64,000 bases of DNA from Holothuria scabra (Eukaryota > Echinodermata > Holothuroidea > Aspidochirotida > Holothuriidae), in NCBI GenBank assembly GCA_037179385.1, contig CM074193.1:8205547-8269546 (forward strand), read 5' to 3'. The position numbers and the translations under genes were made by a program. Shown piece by piece: positions 46,285 through 58,900 of this stretch (its first letter is position 1; each line of letters starts with the position of its first letter). The notes beneath the pieces were generated by a model. That model was not told the origin of the DNA and searched no databases. It saw nothing but the letters and a program-made list of their open reading frames with translations.

Positions 46285-46375
46285 TTTTGGATTACAGGGC
46301 ATCTTATGGGGCCTTTACAGCCCTCCTTTGCCCTTTAACCTGTTATGTTATGTTATGTTATGTTATGTTATGTTA
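46285..46375 (+). mobile_element. LINE family 1 3' tail with (TGTTA)7
   Basis: ACAGGGCATCTTATGGGGCC and CCTTTGCCCTTTAACC match the tail of the copy at 24535-24975. The end is seven exact TGTTA units (46341-46375), the kind of short tandem end seen in CR1/L2-like elements. Confidence 0.8.
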
Positions 46376-46510
46376 AATTCAATGGTCGATTTCTCAAGTG
46401 GGACTGCTTGTCCAGAATCGCCATCCAAGGACAAGTGTGTGAAAGTGAAAGGAAAAATGGGGAAAGACTCTCCAATTAATATATTAGCGCACAGTTTTAC
46501 CCTGAGCCAG

Positions 46511-46543
<33 letters not shown>
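46511..46543 (+). repeat. Poly(A) run of 33
   Basis: Uninterrupted A tract about 230 bp before the LAS1L start codon. It could be a retroposon tail or a simple repeat. Confidence 0.9.
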
Positions 46544-46544
<1 letters not shown>

Positions 46545-46772
46545 ACTTTGGATACTTTCACTTAGTGATGTACTACCTTTAATTTAAATGTAAAGGATTT
46601 CGCCAACTCAATGTAACAATGTTGCAATGGCATGTATACGATTGGTTTTGTGGTGGGGGAAGGAAACACTTTACATACAAAGTTGTACAGATCCATGCGA
46701 GAATATGTACTCCGCGCATCTGAACTAGACTATGGTTAGGATAAAGAAACAGAGACTATAACAACCGTCGCA

Positions 46773-46915
46773 ATGCCCGGTCAGCAGAAGGAACTGCCCA
46801 CAATAGTTCCCTGGATTTCCTTTCAGGAGTTTAATTGGGTTCAGTCATCTCTGTTTTCAGACGACAACGATAGTATTAGAGAAGCATACGAAAGAGTTCT
46901 TGTGTGGCAAGCAAG
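46773..46915 (+). CDS. LAS1L: LAS1L exon 1
   Basis: Starts MPGQQKELPTIVPWISFQEF and ends VLVWQA plus AG, donor CAAG|GTAGCC. The GTAGCC donor is weaker than the others, but the phase fits exon 2. Confidence 0.88.
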
Positions 46916-49900
46916 GTAGCCTATTTTACTTACTATGTCTATGCTTGGCCTAGCCTAGGTTTCGCAAAACTACACCACACAGTAGAATGCTGTAAAAAGT
47001 CCTAGACCAAAAACAGGCATAGTCCTACTCCTACTAGTCACTGAACGTGACCGTATAATCCACTCCTTGTAGTCACTCCTTACTACGGTCACTGGCCTAC
47101 ATGTACAAAGGTAACAATGTTTTAAGCCAAAACAATAAACCGAGCTCTAATTACGATGGAATGGTTCATAGAACAGATTTGAGTTAATATAATGATTTTG
47201 AGCATTCTTAAATACCACTTATACCTTCTGGAATGTTTAATACCAGTAAATTCATAGCAAAAGGCAGGAAAAATGTGGTGCCATCCTTCGCAGTAACATT
47301 GACATCTTGATCGTCTGCTACAGTGCTACTGTGTTGCATGATGGGAAGGACTTCCGCTAGACAAGCTGTCGAAGACCAATTAGTAAGCGCGGCTAGTCAA
47401 TACTTGTACTTCATATAATAAGCTCTTTGTACATTACGAAATTGTACAGTCAATGCGTAGGTTTCTCCGTTTTAAATGAGATCACATGACAAACACTGAC
47501 TTCTTCAACTGAAAAAATAATCTGCACAGGCTTAACGTTACTCGCAGAATTATCCAGCCAAAATTTCCCTCTTAAAGGTCTTACTTCGTTAACAGACTTG
47601 TGTGGAAGGTGAATGTGATGACAAAGATCATCTGTGGAAAGTTTGGTGAGAAAAGGTATCTTTTTGGGGACGTGAGGGATGCCTACTCACGCGTGAGTAG
47701 GCAAGTGAGCTGTGTTTTTGTGTATACCGGGCAAGGGCCCAGAAATGAAGTGTATAGCATAGGAACGTAATGCTGGGTCCTGTTCAAGGGCTAAGTCCTA
47801 CCGTTGAATGCTCACCAAGTACTTTATGAGCCCCCTATTCCAATATTGTTATATGTCATGTAGTTATATGTTATGTAAGGACTACATCATGGAACTTATT
47901 CCTTCAACCTTAAAGGATACCCCATCATACTACTAGGTTAGTAGGCCTATAATGGTTGGTTCTAAGCTCGAACGGGTTCTAAATTGGAACACCTAATTAA
48001 AATCATTCATATATCAGTCATAAGACAGCATTTTCTTCAATTACTTAAAACACCATTTAGAAATAATTATGGCTCCATATGGTATGGTAAAACACAACTT
48101 TATTTTGCATCGATCAGTGAATAATTATTCCATTTAAATGAGGTGTTCGAATTAAGAACCTGTTCGAACTTAGAACCAACCACTATACTAGTAATCTTCA
48201 TTATGTTAATTAATGTTGTTAATGAAGGTTGATTCTTGAATTAAGGTCATGGAAAATCACACTTTTGGCTCTATTGAGCCTGGCTGTTGTTAGCAGGAGC
48301 ATGCTAGCTAACTCAGAGAGGTCCATTAGGTGAATCATTTCAATTTCGGAAGTCATTACATTTACATATTTTGTACTGTCCCTTTTCTTGCTTGCGACCA
48401 GATCTACTGTACCTAATGCACAGAATTTGGCAGTTTTACAACTCACAACAAAAAAACTAACCTAGTCAACTTGATATCACAAATTAAAAGCAAGTGTTGG
48501 AGATAATTTTTAACAGATTCAAGTTAGGAATTACATAAGCTAAGTAGGAATTAGGCATTACATGAAGCTAAGTTAGACAAAAATGAACTTTTTTTTGTAA
48601 CTTGTGTAATTACTGTATACTTAAAACATTTTTTTTTGTTTAATGCTTTGTGGGGAGCATGTTTTAGACAAATCCTCAAGGGATTTTTAACACACTTCCC
48701 TTTTCACGACTTTTTCTTATTTGATGCAATTTATGTTTCTCACATGTATGACATATTGTTGTGAAATGACATATTGTTGTGAAACAATAAATGAAATGAA
48801 ATTACAGATTCAAACATACATAGCTTTAAGGGACATCTCATCTTCAGTTCTAGAATCTCTAATTTTTAAAGTTGCATGTGTGAAATTGCACCCATCCATG
48901 CTAGTAAATACCAGAACCAGAGAGCTCTTTAAAGTTGGAAAGGCTATGTGATAATAGTAATATATGTATGAACAGATGAATGCTGTTAGATGTGATTGAT
49001 GAAGAGAAATTTTTCCGTATGTGGTTTGGGCTATTAGGTATTGTCTGTAAAGGGACCTAGTAGGAATACCTTGTTCTTGTAAGTATGTGGGAATAGTTCA
49101 TAGTACAGTGCATACAAAACACTTTAAAGTCTGTGATTTGTCAGTCAAACTTGACACCAAAAGGTACCCAGATTAATATGTCTCCTAGACCTATGTACAG
49201 TACCGAAATGTCCTTGCTGCTGGTTAAAATGATGCAATTCCAAAAGACTGCATGGTCAAGTGGTTAGAGCATCAGTGTCTGCAGTGTGAAATGGCATGTT
49301 TGTGGCAATTACTTTTTCCAGACCAAACATTGGAATTCCTTGAATCCATGTTTACAACAGTTCCTCAAAATCACAGGCCTCTGAGAACATCCATCTTGAA
49401 GATATTAAAGGGAAATATTGTGTTTAAAATACTCCAACAATGAGTACAAAGAAAATGGCTCAGACACTATTTAACAATTCAGTCTTAATCATAAACCCCA
49501 GCAATAGCTACATTTCTTCAAAAAACTATGCTGCCTATGCGCAAGAACAGAGATGGGGGATGCATCATTTGAAATGTTGAAAGTTTGGGTGAACAAATAA
49601 TTCTTGAGAACAACAGCTGAATTTCAACAGGGGGTACAGTACCTGTGGGAAACTGATTTCTTGAAAGGAAGGCTACCATACTGTCTTATTTTTGATAATC
49701 TCTCAACATGTGTCATTAAATATTAGTTTTAAAAGGATGAATTTTCAAAACAAATGCAATATTTTCCTTTAAGCTTCAAACTTGTAAATTAATTTTACAA
49801 AAATGGTGAAAAACAAACATTTCGGCCATTTGAACATGATGTACAGTAACTTCAGAACACAACACTGGAAGGGTGTCAAATTACATCTACCTATTGAATA

Positions 49901-52900
49901 CCTAGGTAATATCTATTCACTAGTACCATTACAAGTTGGTGTTATGTATATTAACTGAGAAATTATTGGTATCTCAAAAATGAGAAAAATGCCAAAATGT
50001 CAATCTACCAGGAATTGACAAGATTTTGAAAAATGGTAAATCAGCCGAGATTCAATCAAATTGGCTAAAAATTTCAGCATTTGCATTTTTCATGGTAAAC
50101 TACACGTAAAAAGTTTTTGAAAATTTTTTGAGATGGTTGAGCAACACCCTCCAGTGATTTGACATGAAATGACCCCAAAACCTTTTTAAAGATGGTATTT
50201 TGGAAGGTTTAGTTATTAGCAATAGAAGAATCTGATCAGCACTTGTGTTAAGTTTCTGTAGGCAGCCATACAGTAAGTGGGGTCCATCATCCTTAAATCG
50301 TCTTCTTTTATTGTCTACATGAATTTCAAATCTCTCTATTCAGTGAAATTGAAGGAATCACATACAATTAAGTGTACAACCATCCCTGATACAGATAAGC
50401 AAGGAAATTGAAATATTAAAAGATGATAGACCCCAGTTGTGGCCGACTGAAATCAGACCATCACTTGCTGTCAGGATTCATCTATAAATGACCATTCATT
50501 TTACTGGTGCACACTTACAGTATACTGTAATGTGCCTGGGCTTAGAAGTGAGGTCGGTATACTCTACAGTGCTCAGTAGCAAAAGGGTTAATGCAGTATT
50601 TTGTATGCATAAGGAAACATGAATTTTTGCAACTATTTTGTAGGAATAACCATACAGAAATCCAAAGCACCTATTGGTGTCAAATGGTTTATCATTCTGC
50701 AAAGTGTGCAGAATCACATAACAGTTTCAAGCAAGTGTAAGGTGTTGCTTAGTTACGCAGGCCTACCACGAGACACCATGTGTGCCTGATATTGTTGTGG
50801 GCCTACAATTTGTCCCCATATGATATTGGCAGAGTTAGAACATATGATTTCAGTGCTTCCATGGGTCAGAGTGCAAGAAAGTTTTGGTCCAAAATACCTC
50901 ACAGATACCTGGGAATGTCATTTCAAAGGCCCGTTGATTGGATATAAGTAGGGGAAGCACTAGTAATATTGTAAAATAAAAAGTAAAAATTAACAAAAAT
51001 TTGCTCAAGGGGGGCCAATGACCCCTTCCCCCTCCCTTGGCTACATGCCTGGTACAGAGTAATGGTATGCAAGTTTTAGATGACCTGCAGTAATCAATGT
51101 GTATTATTTTTCATGCAGACTTGGAACCAAGACCCCGATAGCAATTGAATGTACAATTAACCTAATAGAAGCAAAACTGGCAGACAATGGACAATTAAAA
51201 GAAAACCATCTGGCTAAACTATTTAGCCTTGCTCTAGTGAGGTAAGGGTTTACTTACTTTCATGAAAAGTATTTCTACATTTGCATATTTCTTGGTACAG
51301 CATAATACAGTAGTTAGTGGTTGTCTAGGAGAAAAGAAAAACGTGCTTGATTTAACCATGAACTGGGTTTTAATATGAGTTTGTCTACTGTAGTGCTACT
51401 GTACCTACTGTATGTCTAGATATCTTAGCTGAAATTATGAATGAAGCACATCATGCAATACATATTTATATAAAATTATACAACAATGCTTTTTCAGATG
51501 TTGTAATACAAGTGGTGGACACTGTGGTTAGATAATGTCAGCACAGACTGTCCAGTAAGATGCAGTCTGACCAATAAATGTTATAAATACTTTAATGGTT
51601 TGTGTTTCCAAAATTTGTATAATGAATTACTAGCAAAGGTGAACCCAGCAATATGTTGTAGAATGTCCTTTGTATTGATACACAGGAGATAAAAGAGAGC
51701 CAAATTAATTTTTTGGATATCTTACTCACTTTTTCTTTAACCCTTTTATTGTTGTAGGTCAATCAGTCTTATCACACACTCCATGCAGTCTGGAGGCGCA
51801 CTGACACCAATGCAAGTTCTGGCCCGTCAGGTAAATCCAACAGTCATTCTTATGCAACCAACATGGAAATTTTTGATAGGGAATTATTTGCATCTTTTCC
51901 CAGAGTTTGGTAAAAAAACCAGGTGATACAATTTAATTCCTCTTGAGAAGGCGAGTTCATTTGTTTGCTTGGCTGACTGGATGACCACTCCAGTTTTTTG
52001 GGTACTGCCATTAATAATTCTCATGCCAATTATATAATCATCATTATAGTTTATATTATGATATGAATTATAGAACATAGTCTAACAGTTTATCCAGTTA
52101 TAGAGGTGTGACGGTGGTCACCACATCTTTCTCCACTGGGGAAGTTAAAGGCTGCCAATTGTCACCCCAAACACAACTTAGTCTACGGAAATTCTCGATT
52201 GGCACAGCTCTTTGATTGGCATCAAATTCAAAAATTGCAGAGAGGCTCATATTGCATAGTATTTATAGAGAGTATTTTTTAAACATGAGGGCCTTGCATA
52301 CTTACTATGGTATGGCCTGAAGTAATAAACTGTGATTGTGTCTGGATGAAAATGAATTTTAGACAGTTAGTTGGTTGTAGGGTGGAAGAATTTGGACTGT
52401 CTGGGATGATGGATAACTTCCTTTAAGTAAAAGATGTTTTTTTCAGCCATATGTGTTGATCAAAAAGATCATCTTTGGTGATTGACAAGTGAGACAGACT
52501 CAAAAAAAAAGCAATCCTACTGCAATGCATTTAAATTTGATTTCTTTCTGTTTTGGGGGGAGATGTTATTTAAATTTTCTCCACCTCTGGTTGGAAAGAA
52601 ACCCAAATTTGCAAACCTCTGTAAGTGTACAGTATGATTCAAATGACAGGACTACCAAAACCAAATTAATACTAATTTTTTTGTTATGTCACGTCAACAA
52701 ACAGCCTTAATGGGACTAGTCTTGTCTGACACCAGTTTTCTGTCAGTGTGTGTAACATTAGGAGAAAATCAGAAAACCCTGCTGCTTAATTTGTAATGTC
52801 ACATGGACAGACAGCTTTAATCAGACTATTTGTGTCTGAAACAAGGTGTATGTCACTGTGAAATCACAAGAAAATCAGTTAGCATTTCCTTTTCATAGAC

Positions 52901-55900
52901 CTCTTGTGCAAATCACATATTATTTATGCTGGTAGGCAAAATTCTTGGCTCTTTACCACTAGAGAAGACTTTAATAAAACCACAAATATCAGATCAGAAT
53001 TTGATCCAACTTTTTGTGTAGTGTGACTGTAGTCTTACCCTGTCTTCCACCTTGTCAGCAGATGTGATCCACGGATGTATTCTAAATCAACTGGATTACC
53101 ATTAAATTCAATTCATACTTACAAAATAGTAATTACGTTCTGTGTTTTTGGTCTAGTGTTAGAGCAGCCACTTGTCACACAGGAGGCCCAGGTTTAATTG
53201 CTTGGGTTGAGCCATACAGTACCAAACACTTTAAAAATGGAACCTACTGACATAAGCAATGGAGTAGGAAAAATAACCCAGTAGCCTTCTTAACACTCAC
53301 AACTGAGAAAAGACAGTTGGTGCTATTAGACAAAGAAAGAAGATTATAAGTTGAGGTATAAAACCCTATCTAAATTAATTCTGTGTAGTCAACACATGTC
53401 ATGAAAAACTCAGTGATCCAACTTGATTCATTTTGGGGATGCAAGTTAATTTGCTTGCTTCGTTTGCTGTCTGGCCACTCGAGTTTCCAACCACAATTTG
53501 GAATGAATGCAGTTGGAGTTGTGACTTGATTGATGAATTAGTCATACTGGAGTTTGTTTACGCTGTCATTTATTATAAATTCAGGTGTGCATCTACAAGT
53601 ATACTCTGCATCAACTGGGTATTATCTGATATTTAATCAAATTAGTTATCAATGCTTGGTCTTTTATTCATTTTCCAGTTGAATTTCAGATTTAAAGTAT
53701 AGCAGCTGCATCTTAACGACTCAACAAAACAAAGGCACTTGAAATGTAGACACAATATGAGAGAAAAATAATTCACTAATTTTTGAAGAACAGAGGATTG
53801 TAATTCAAACCCTCTTTTGAGATTGAAACTATTTATGCAGCTCTTTACAGTAGGAATGACCTGAAAGTGACTTTAACAAAACAGTGGTGCAGTAAATTAT
53901 TTAATTAGTTGAGGTTGATTCACCCAACTTCTAACCAATTAAGTCAGGCAGTCCATGGCTCTTTTCCAGTTGTGGTTCACTGGTATGATTTCCTTATTTC
54001 ATTGCTTATGGTGGGCACCAAGCACAATCGAAGTAGGTTTCATTTTTAAAGTCTTTGGTATGGGGGCTAGGAGTCGAACATCAGACCTCTCAGCTGTGAC
54101 TCAGATGGCCAGGGGTGCAGTAGCTGTGACAATAATTGTAGCACTCTCGTTTATATCACACAGTCCATTGTGCTGTTACATTGCCACACATCTCAGAAGG
54201 TCCAAGTGTTATTACCAGACCTGCATGCGGTCATACCAAAGACTTTCAAAATGGAACCTACTGCCATTGTGTCTGATTGTTGACATAAGCAGTGGAGTAA
54301 GGACAACAATCCATTCATTCACAACTGGGACATTTCGATTGAATCAGAAGGTTTGTAGTGAAGCTCCCACAAACTAAACCACAAACCATGAAGCCAAGAG
54401 TGCTTTACTTACAATAGATGTGTAATGCATAGTGTAGCTGTTTGGGGTCTCTTGGTGATATGTAACATTTTTCAGCTTAAACTTTACATTTTTTCTCACT
54501 TACATAAAAATGAAGTAAATGCAAAGTAACAAAAACAGAATTGCCTTTGCAATAATACCAGCATTATGTATTATCACATCTGTTAAAGTTGCTTTCAATC
54601 TTTCAAACCATTAGTCCCAATAAAAAGGCTATCCTAGAAAAATGTGGGAAGTTCATAGCAATCACTTCTTCATCCCCCTCCCACCTACACATTCTGCACT
54701 CTCATGCTGCCAGAATTCAATTGAAGATTTTTGCCAAAGTCACCAGACAAAAAGACTTTTTCCTGTATTTGGCTAGAGCATCCCACTTGCAGTTGGGAGG
54801 TCTGGAGTTCTAGTCCTGGCCAGGTCATACTGAAAACTTAAAAAATGGAACCTATTGCCATTGTGCCTGGTGCTCAGCTTAATCAATGCAGTAGGGAAAA
54901 CAATGAAGTAAGCCACAACTGGAAAAAAGGCCTTGTCCGGCCCGACATAAAACAATTGGTTAGAAACTATGCCATAAAACTCCATCTAACTAACTAACTA
55001 ACTAACCGACTAATATTTCAAGCTTTGTTAAAAGCTGTCATCCAGTGATGAAATTTATCACCAACATCTACGTCTCACTACAAGACAACAACCAATCCTT
55101 TTTAACTTCATTGGTCTGAGGATAGCTGCACAGTATAGGAACCTCACTGGTAAATTCTGGATTTATAGTTGTCAACTCTGGATGGCTAGAATTTGGTATA
55201 CTTTTAAAACCATTCCCCTCCCCCCCCCCATCGTATCAGTTAAAAGTATTTATTACATCTACAAACTTTCTTTTCTTCTCATCAGAGTGGCATCCCTGAG
55301 TATATTGTACAATTTCGTCATGACACATCTCATTCAGTTGGGTCACCATCTTTTAGCCTTGCGAAGGCTGGTGTTTATTTTATGATTTCCTGGTTAAAAG
55401 ATAACTTTTGGGATGTCTATGTTCCACAACCAGTGTCTACAATGGAAGAGCCATTAGATTACAATGCTGAAGGTGAGATGTACACTAGATATAGAAATCG
55501 GAATGTTCTTGTGATATTTGGTAGAGTCAATTTTAATTATAGTTTGTGGAATTAAACAAATTCTGTCAGAATTTTTCTTTATTGAATTTAAGATTTGAAC
55601 AACTTACTGAAAGGGCATGTAAGGCAGGGTTGCCAGTTTTCCTTCATCACAAACCAAATTTGGGGCCAATGGGACTGAAAAAATGCCACATTTGAAAAAT
55701 CCCTCAGCTTATGGTAACACATGTCAGGATTAACAAATATATAATTCAGAAGGGCTTGAGATATAGTGCACATACTTATTTCTTTGTATTTTGGTTGTAT
55801 TTTTCAACTGAGTATTTTGGTCGAATGGTAGAGCTTCGGCCTCTCACGTGGAAAGCCCGGGTTCGCTTCCCAAGACGAGTCATACCAAAGACTCTAAAAA

Positions 55901-58900
55901 AAGGAACCTACTGCTGTTGTGTGTGATGCTCTGCATAAGCAACGGAGTAGGGAAAACAAGTGAGTGAGCCATAACTGGAAAAAAGGCCGTGGCCCGCTTT
56001 TTGGTGGAGATCAAAGGTCATCTGGGGTCACCATGGGTCAAAGTCTGAAAACTTTGTAAACACGATATCCCAAGGTAGGAAACTTGTATAGATTTCAAAT
56101 TTGGTATGTAAATGTGTATAGTCAGTAGACGGTCCCGATTGTTTTTGGTGGAGGTCAAAGGTCATCTGGGGTCACTGGGGGTCAAAGTCTGAAAATCTTG
56201 TTAACACAATATCTCAAGGTAGGAAGCTTGGATAGATTTCATATTTAGTTTGTGGATGGGCTATGATCAGGAGATGGTCTTTATTGCTTTTGGTGGAGGT
56301 CAAATGTCATCTGGGGTCATCAGGGGTCAAAGTCTGAAAACCTTGTTAACAGGATATCTCAAGGAAGGAAGCTTGGATAGATTTCATATTTGGGTATGTG
56401 GATGCATTATGGTCAGAGGATGGTCCCCATTGTTTTTGGCAGATATGAAAGATCATCTGGGGTCTCCAGGGGTCAAAGCCCGGAAACCTTTTTAAATATG
56501 ATCTTTAAAGATAGATATTTGTCCATTTGTCTGTGTGTTGTTTGTATGTCTAGCTATATATGGCTTTTATGAAGGTCAAAAGGTCATCTGGAATGACGAA
56601 ATTATATTTTGAACATGCTAGTATAACATTTGAATGAGAAGATAATGGTGCATTATGGCACTCTTTGAAACGGATCATTTATGTATCATCGAAACCTCAT
56701 TGCATTTTTGCATTCTGGTTGCATTTTGGTTATCTCATCTTTCAATCTTTCGTAACCCACAGTGGTCCCATTTTGAAAGAAACACCCAAGGGCTGATGGA
56801 GGTTGTGGATGTTGCAATTTTCCTAATTTAGGCCCAGTATCCAATAAGAGGCATGCAAAGCCCTCAAATCAGACAAAAGAGTCAAGAGGGGCAATGTAGT
56901 TTCCAGGGGCAAAAATTACTCAGGGGGCAAGATACAGTATTATCAGATGCAATAAAGAAATGTTAATTTTTGATCAATGGGGGGAGGGGGGGGGAAAGAA
57001 AGAATCTTCCACAGGAATTTCACTCTTCCTTCTGCCTCACACACTACACCCCCTTGGCTATGGGCTTTATATCTTCAGTAGTAAGTACTTTATTTCTACT
57101 TTATTCAAAATTGTGCCATTCATAGTATAATCATAGCATGAATTCTTAGAACCAAAGTGGAGTACTTTGTACTTATCAGCATTAAAAGACATTTCCCAAG
57201 TCTGAGACCATGAAAATAACCTGTCCAAATTCTTTTGAATCAGTAAGGAATCGTCCTTTTCCCTAACCTTTGTGTAGAGCTCAGTATTATCAACAAACTT
57301 CGTATACTAGAAGTGAGAGAGAGCTGTCAATGTCATTTATGAAATTTAAGAAAAGAAGTGGACCAAGAACAGAACCTTGTGGTACACCACCTTGAGACTT
57401 CTTTCGAAGAAGAAAAATTATCATTGACAACAACTGTCTGAGTCTTACAAGTTGATCCAATGAGCACACTTGCCTCTGGTGCCTAACTTATGCAATTTTA
57501 CTGTTAGTCTACAGACCTAAAGATACTTTGTCAAAGGCTTATTGAAAGTCAAGGGGAATGACATCAACACTGAAACCAGAATTGAGAGACAAAGAAACGT
57601 CCTCAAGAAAGCTAAGCACAAGACTGGGTAGGAAACCTTGCTGAGTCAGATTGGAAAACCCATTATCTAAGAGATACCTGAGCAAACGGTCCTTGATTAA
57701 GAATTCCATAATTTTGCACACAACACTACTTATGATGGTAGCACTTTTTTGACAAGTATGAAAAGTATTTTCTAGAATCACTGTGAATTTCTTGTGGGGT
57801 CTGGTAGTTCAATGTGAGATGATTGATAGGGTCACAATTTCTATTTTACATTTTTATTTTCTATGTTTTTAGATGACATACGGGACCTTCTTATCACATT
57901 CCAGCAACAACAGTTTCAGGTAAAATAAAGAATATTGAAAAAAAGTTGTTCTATTTTTAACAATGATGTTCCATTGACGTAGGAGTTGGATAGGTTTGAG
58001 AAGCCTGGGAATTTTACAGATCAATTCCTAATGCAAATGATATTTTTAGAACAAAACAATTACAAACTCAGGAAACCAAAAGTGTATAAACTCTTTGACT
58101 TTGACAGGGGTTGTTTTATTTATACAGAAATTAAACACATTGAAAAATTGGAGGAAGTCTTTGGACTGATGTGTTTTTTGTTTCGTTTGAAATTTGAGCA
58201 CCTGGAATAAATTAAGGGGGGTTGTGGGAAACCTTCAAATAAATTTCAGTCCCTATTTTGCATATAAGTAGCAAGCATGTTTATTATTTCATTATAAGAA
58301 CTGCCTGCCTACAGCACAGTGAATGCCAGTTTTGCAAAAATGTAGGACAGAACAACATACTATTTGTGTAAAAAGAAAACACTTGGTTTGTGAATATATT
58401 AAAATTATTAACCAGCTTCACAACCATGATGCAGAATTGTACTCTCTAGCTTTTCATGGAAGCTTTGAAAAGTTGTGTTTTTCATTGCCACAGTAACTTA
58501 CAAATACAGGCAAAACATGCTCTCACTGTGAAGTCATGTATAGTGTGAAAGATATATTTATGTGGAACTTTTGTTAATCTACAAATTTTTTACAATCTTG
58601 AAAATAAACTAAATCAAGCTGCAAGGGATCGAAAAGTTTCTCTAGCGCTTTAAAGAGTTGTCGAGCTGACTGAGATGGGTGAGTGGCTGCTTAGAAGACC
58701 ATTCCAGGGCTCAAAAAAGGTGTCTGAGTACCAAAGCACATCATGTCTAATGGCTTGGGCAACAAATTTTTGAAAATTGCAGAGCAAAACAGGCCATTTG
58801 CAGGCACCTTATGTGAGGGTCTAAACCACTATACTTATAGTGCAGACAGATAGTCACTGTGTTGTGCCTCCTGTAACTGATGGCATTACTATGTTCCCTT

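Noticed and set aside
53955..54377. 140-codon plus-strand frame in LAS1L intron 3
   Set aside because: Its second half is SINE B body sequence and its first half has no match I recognise; long frames by chance are expected in 64 kb.
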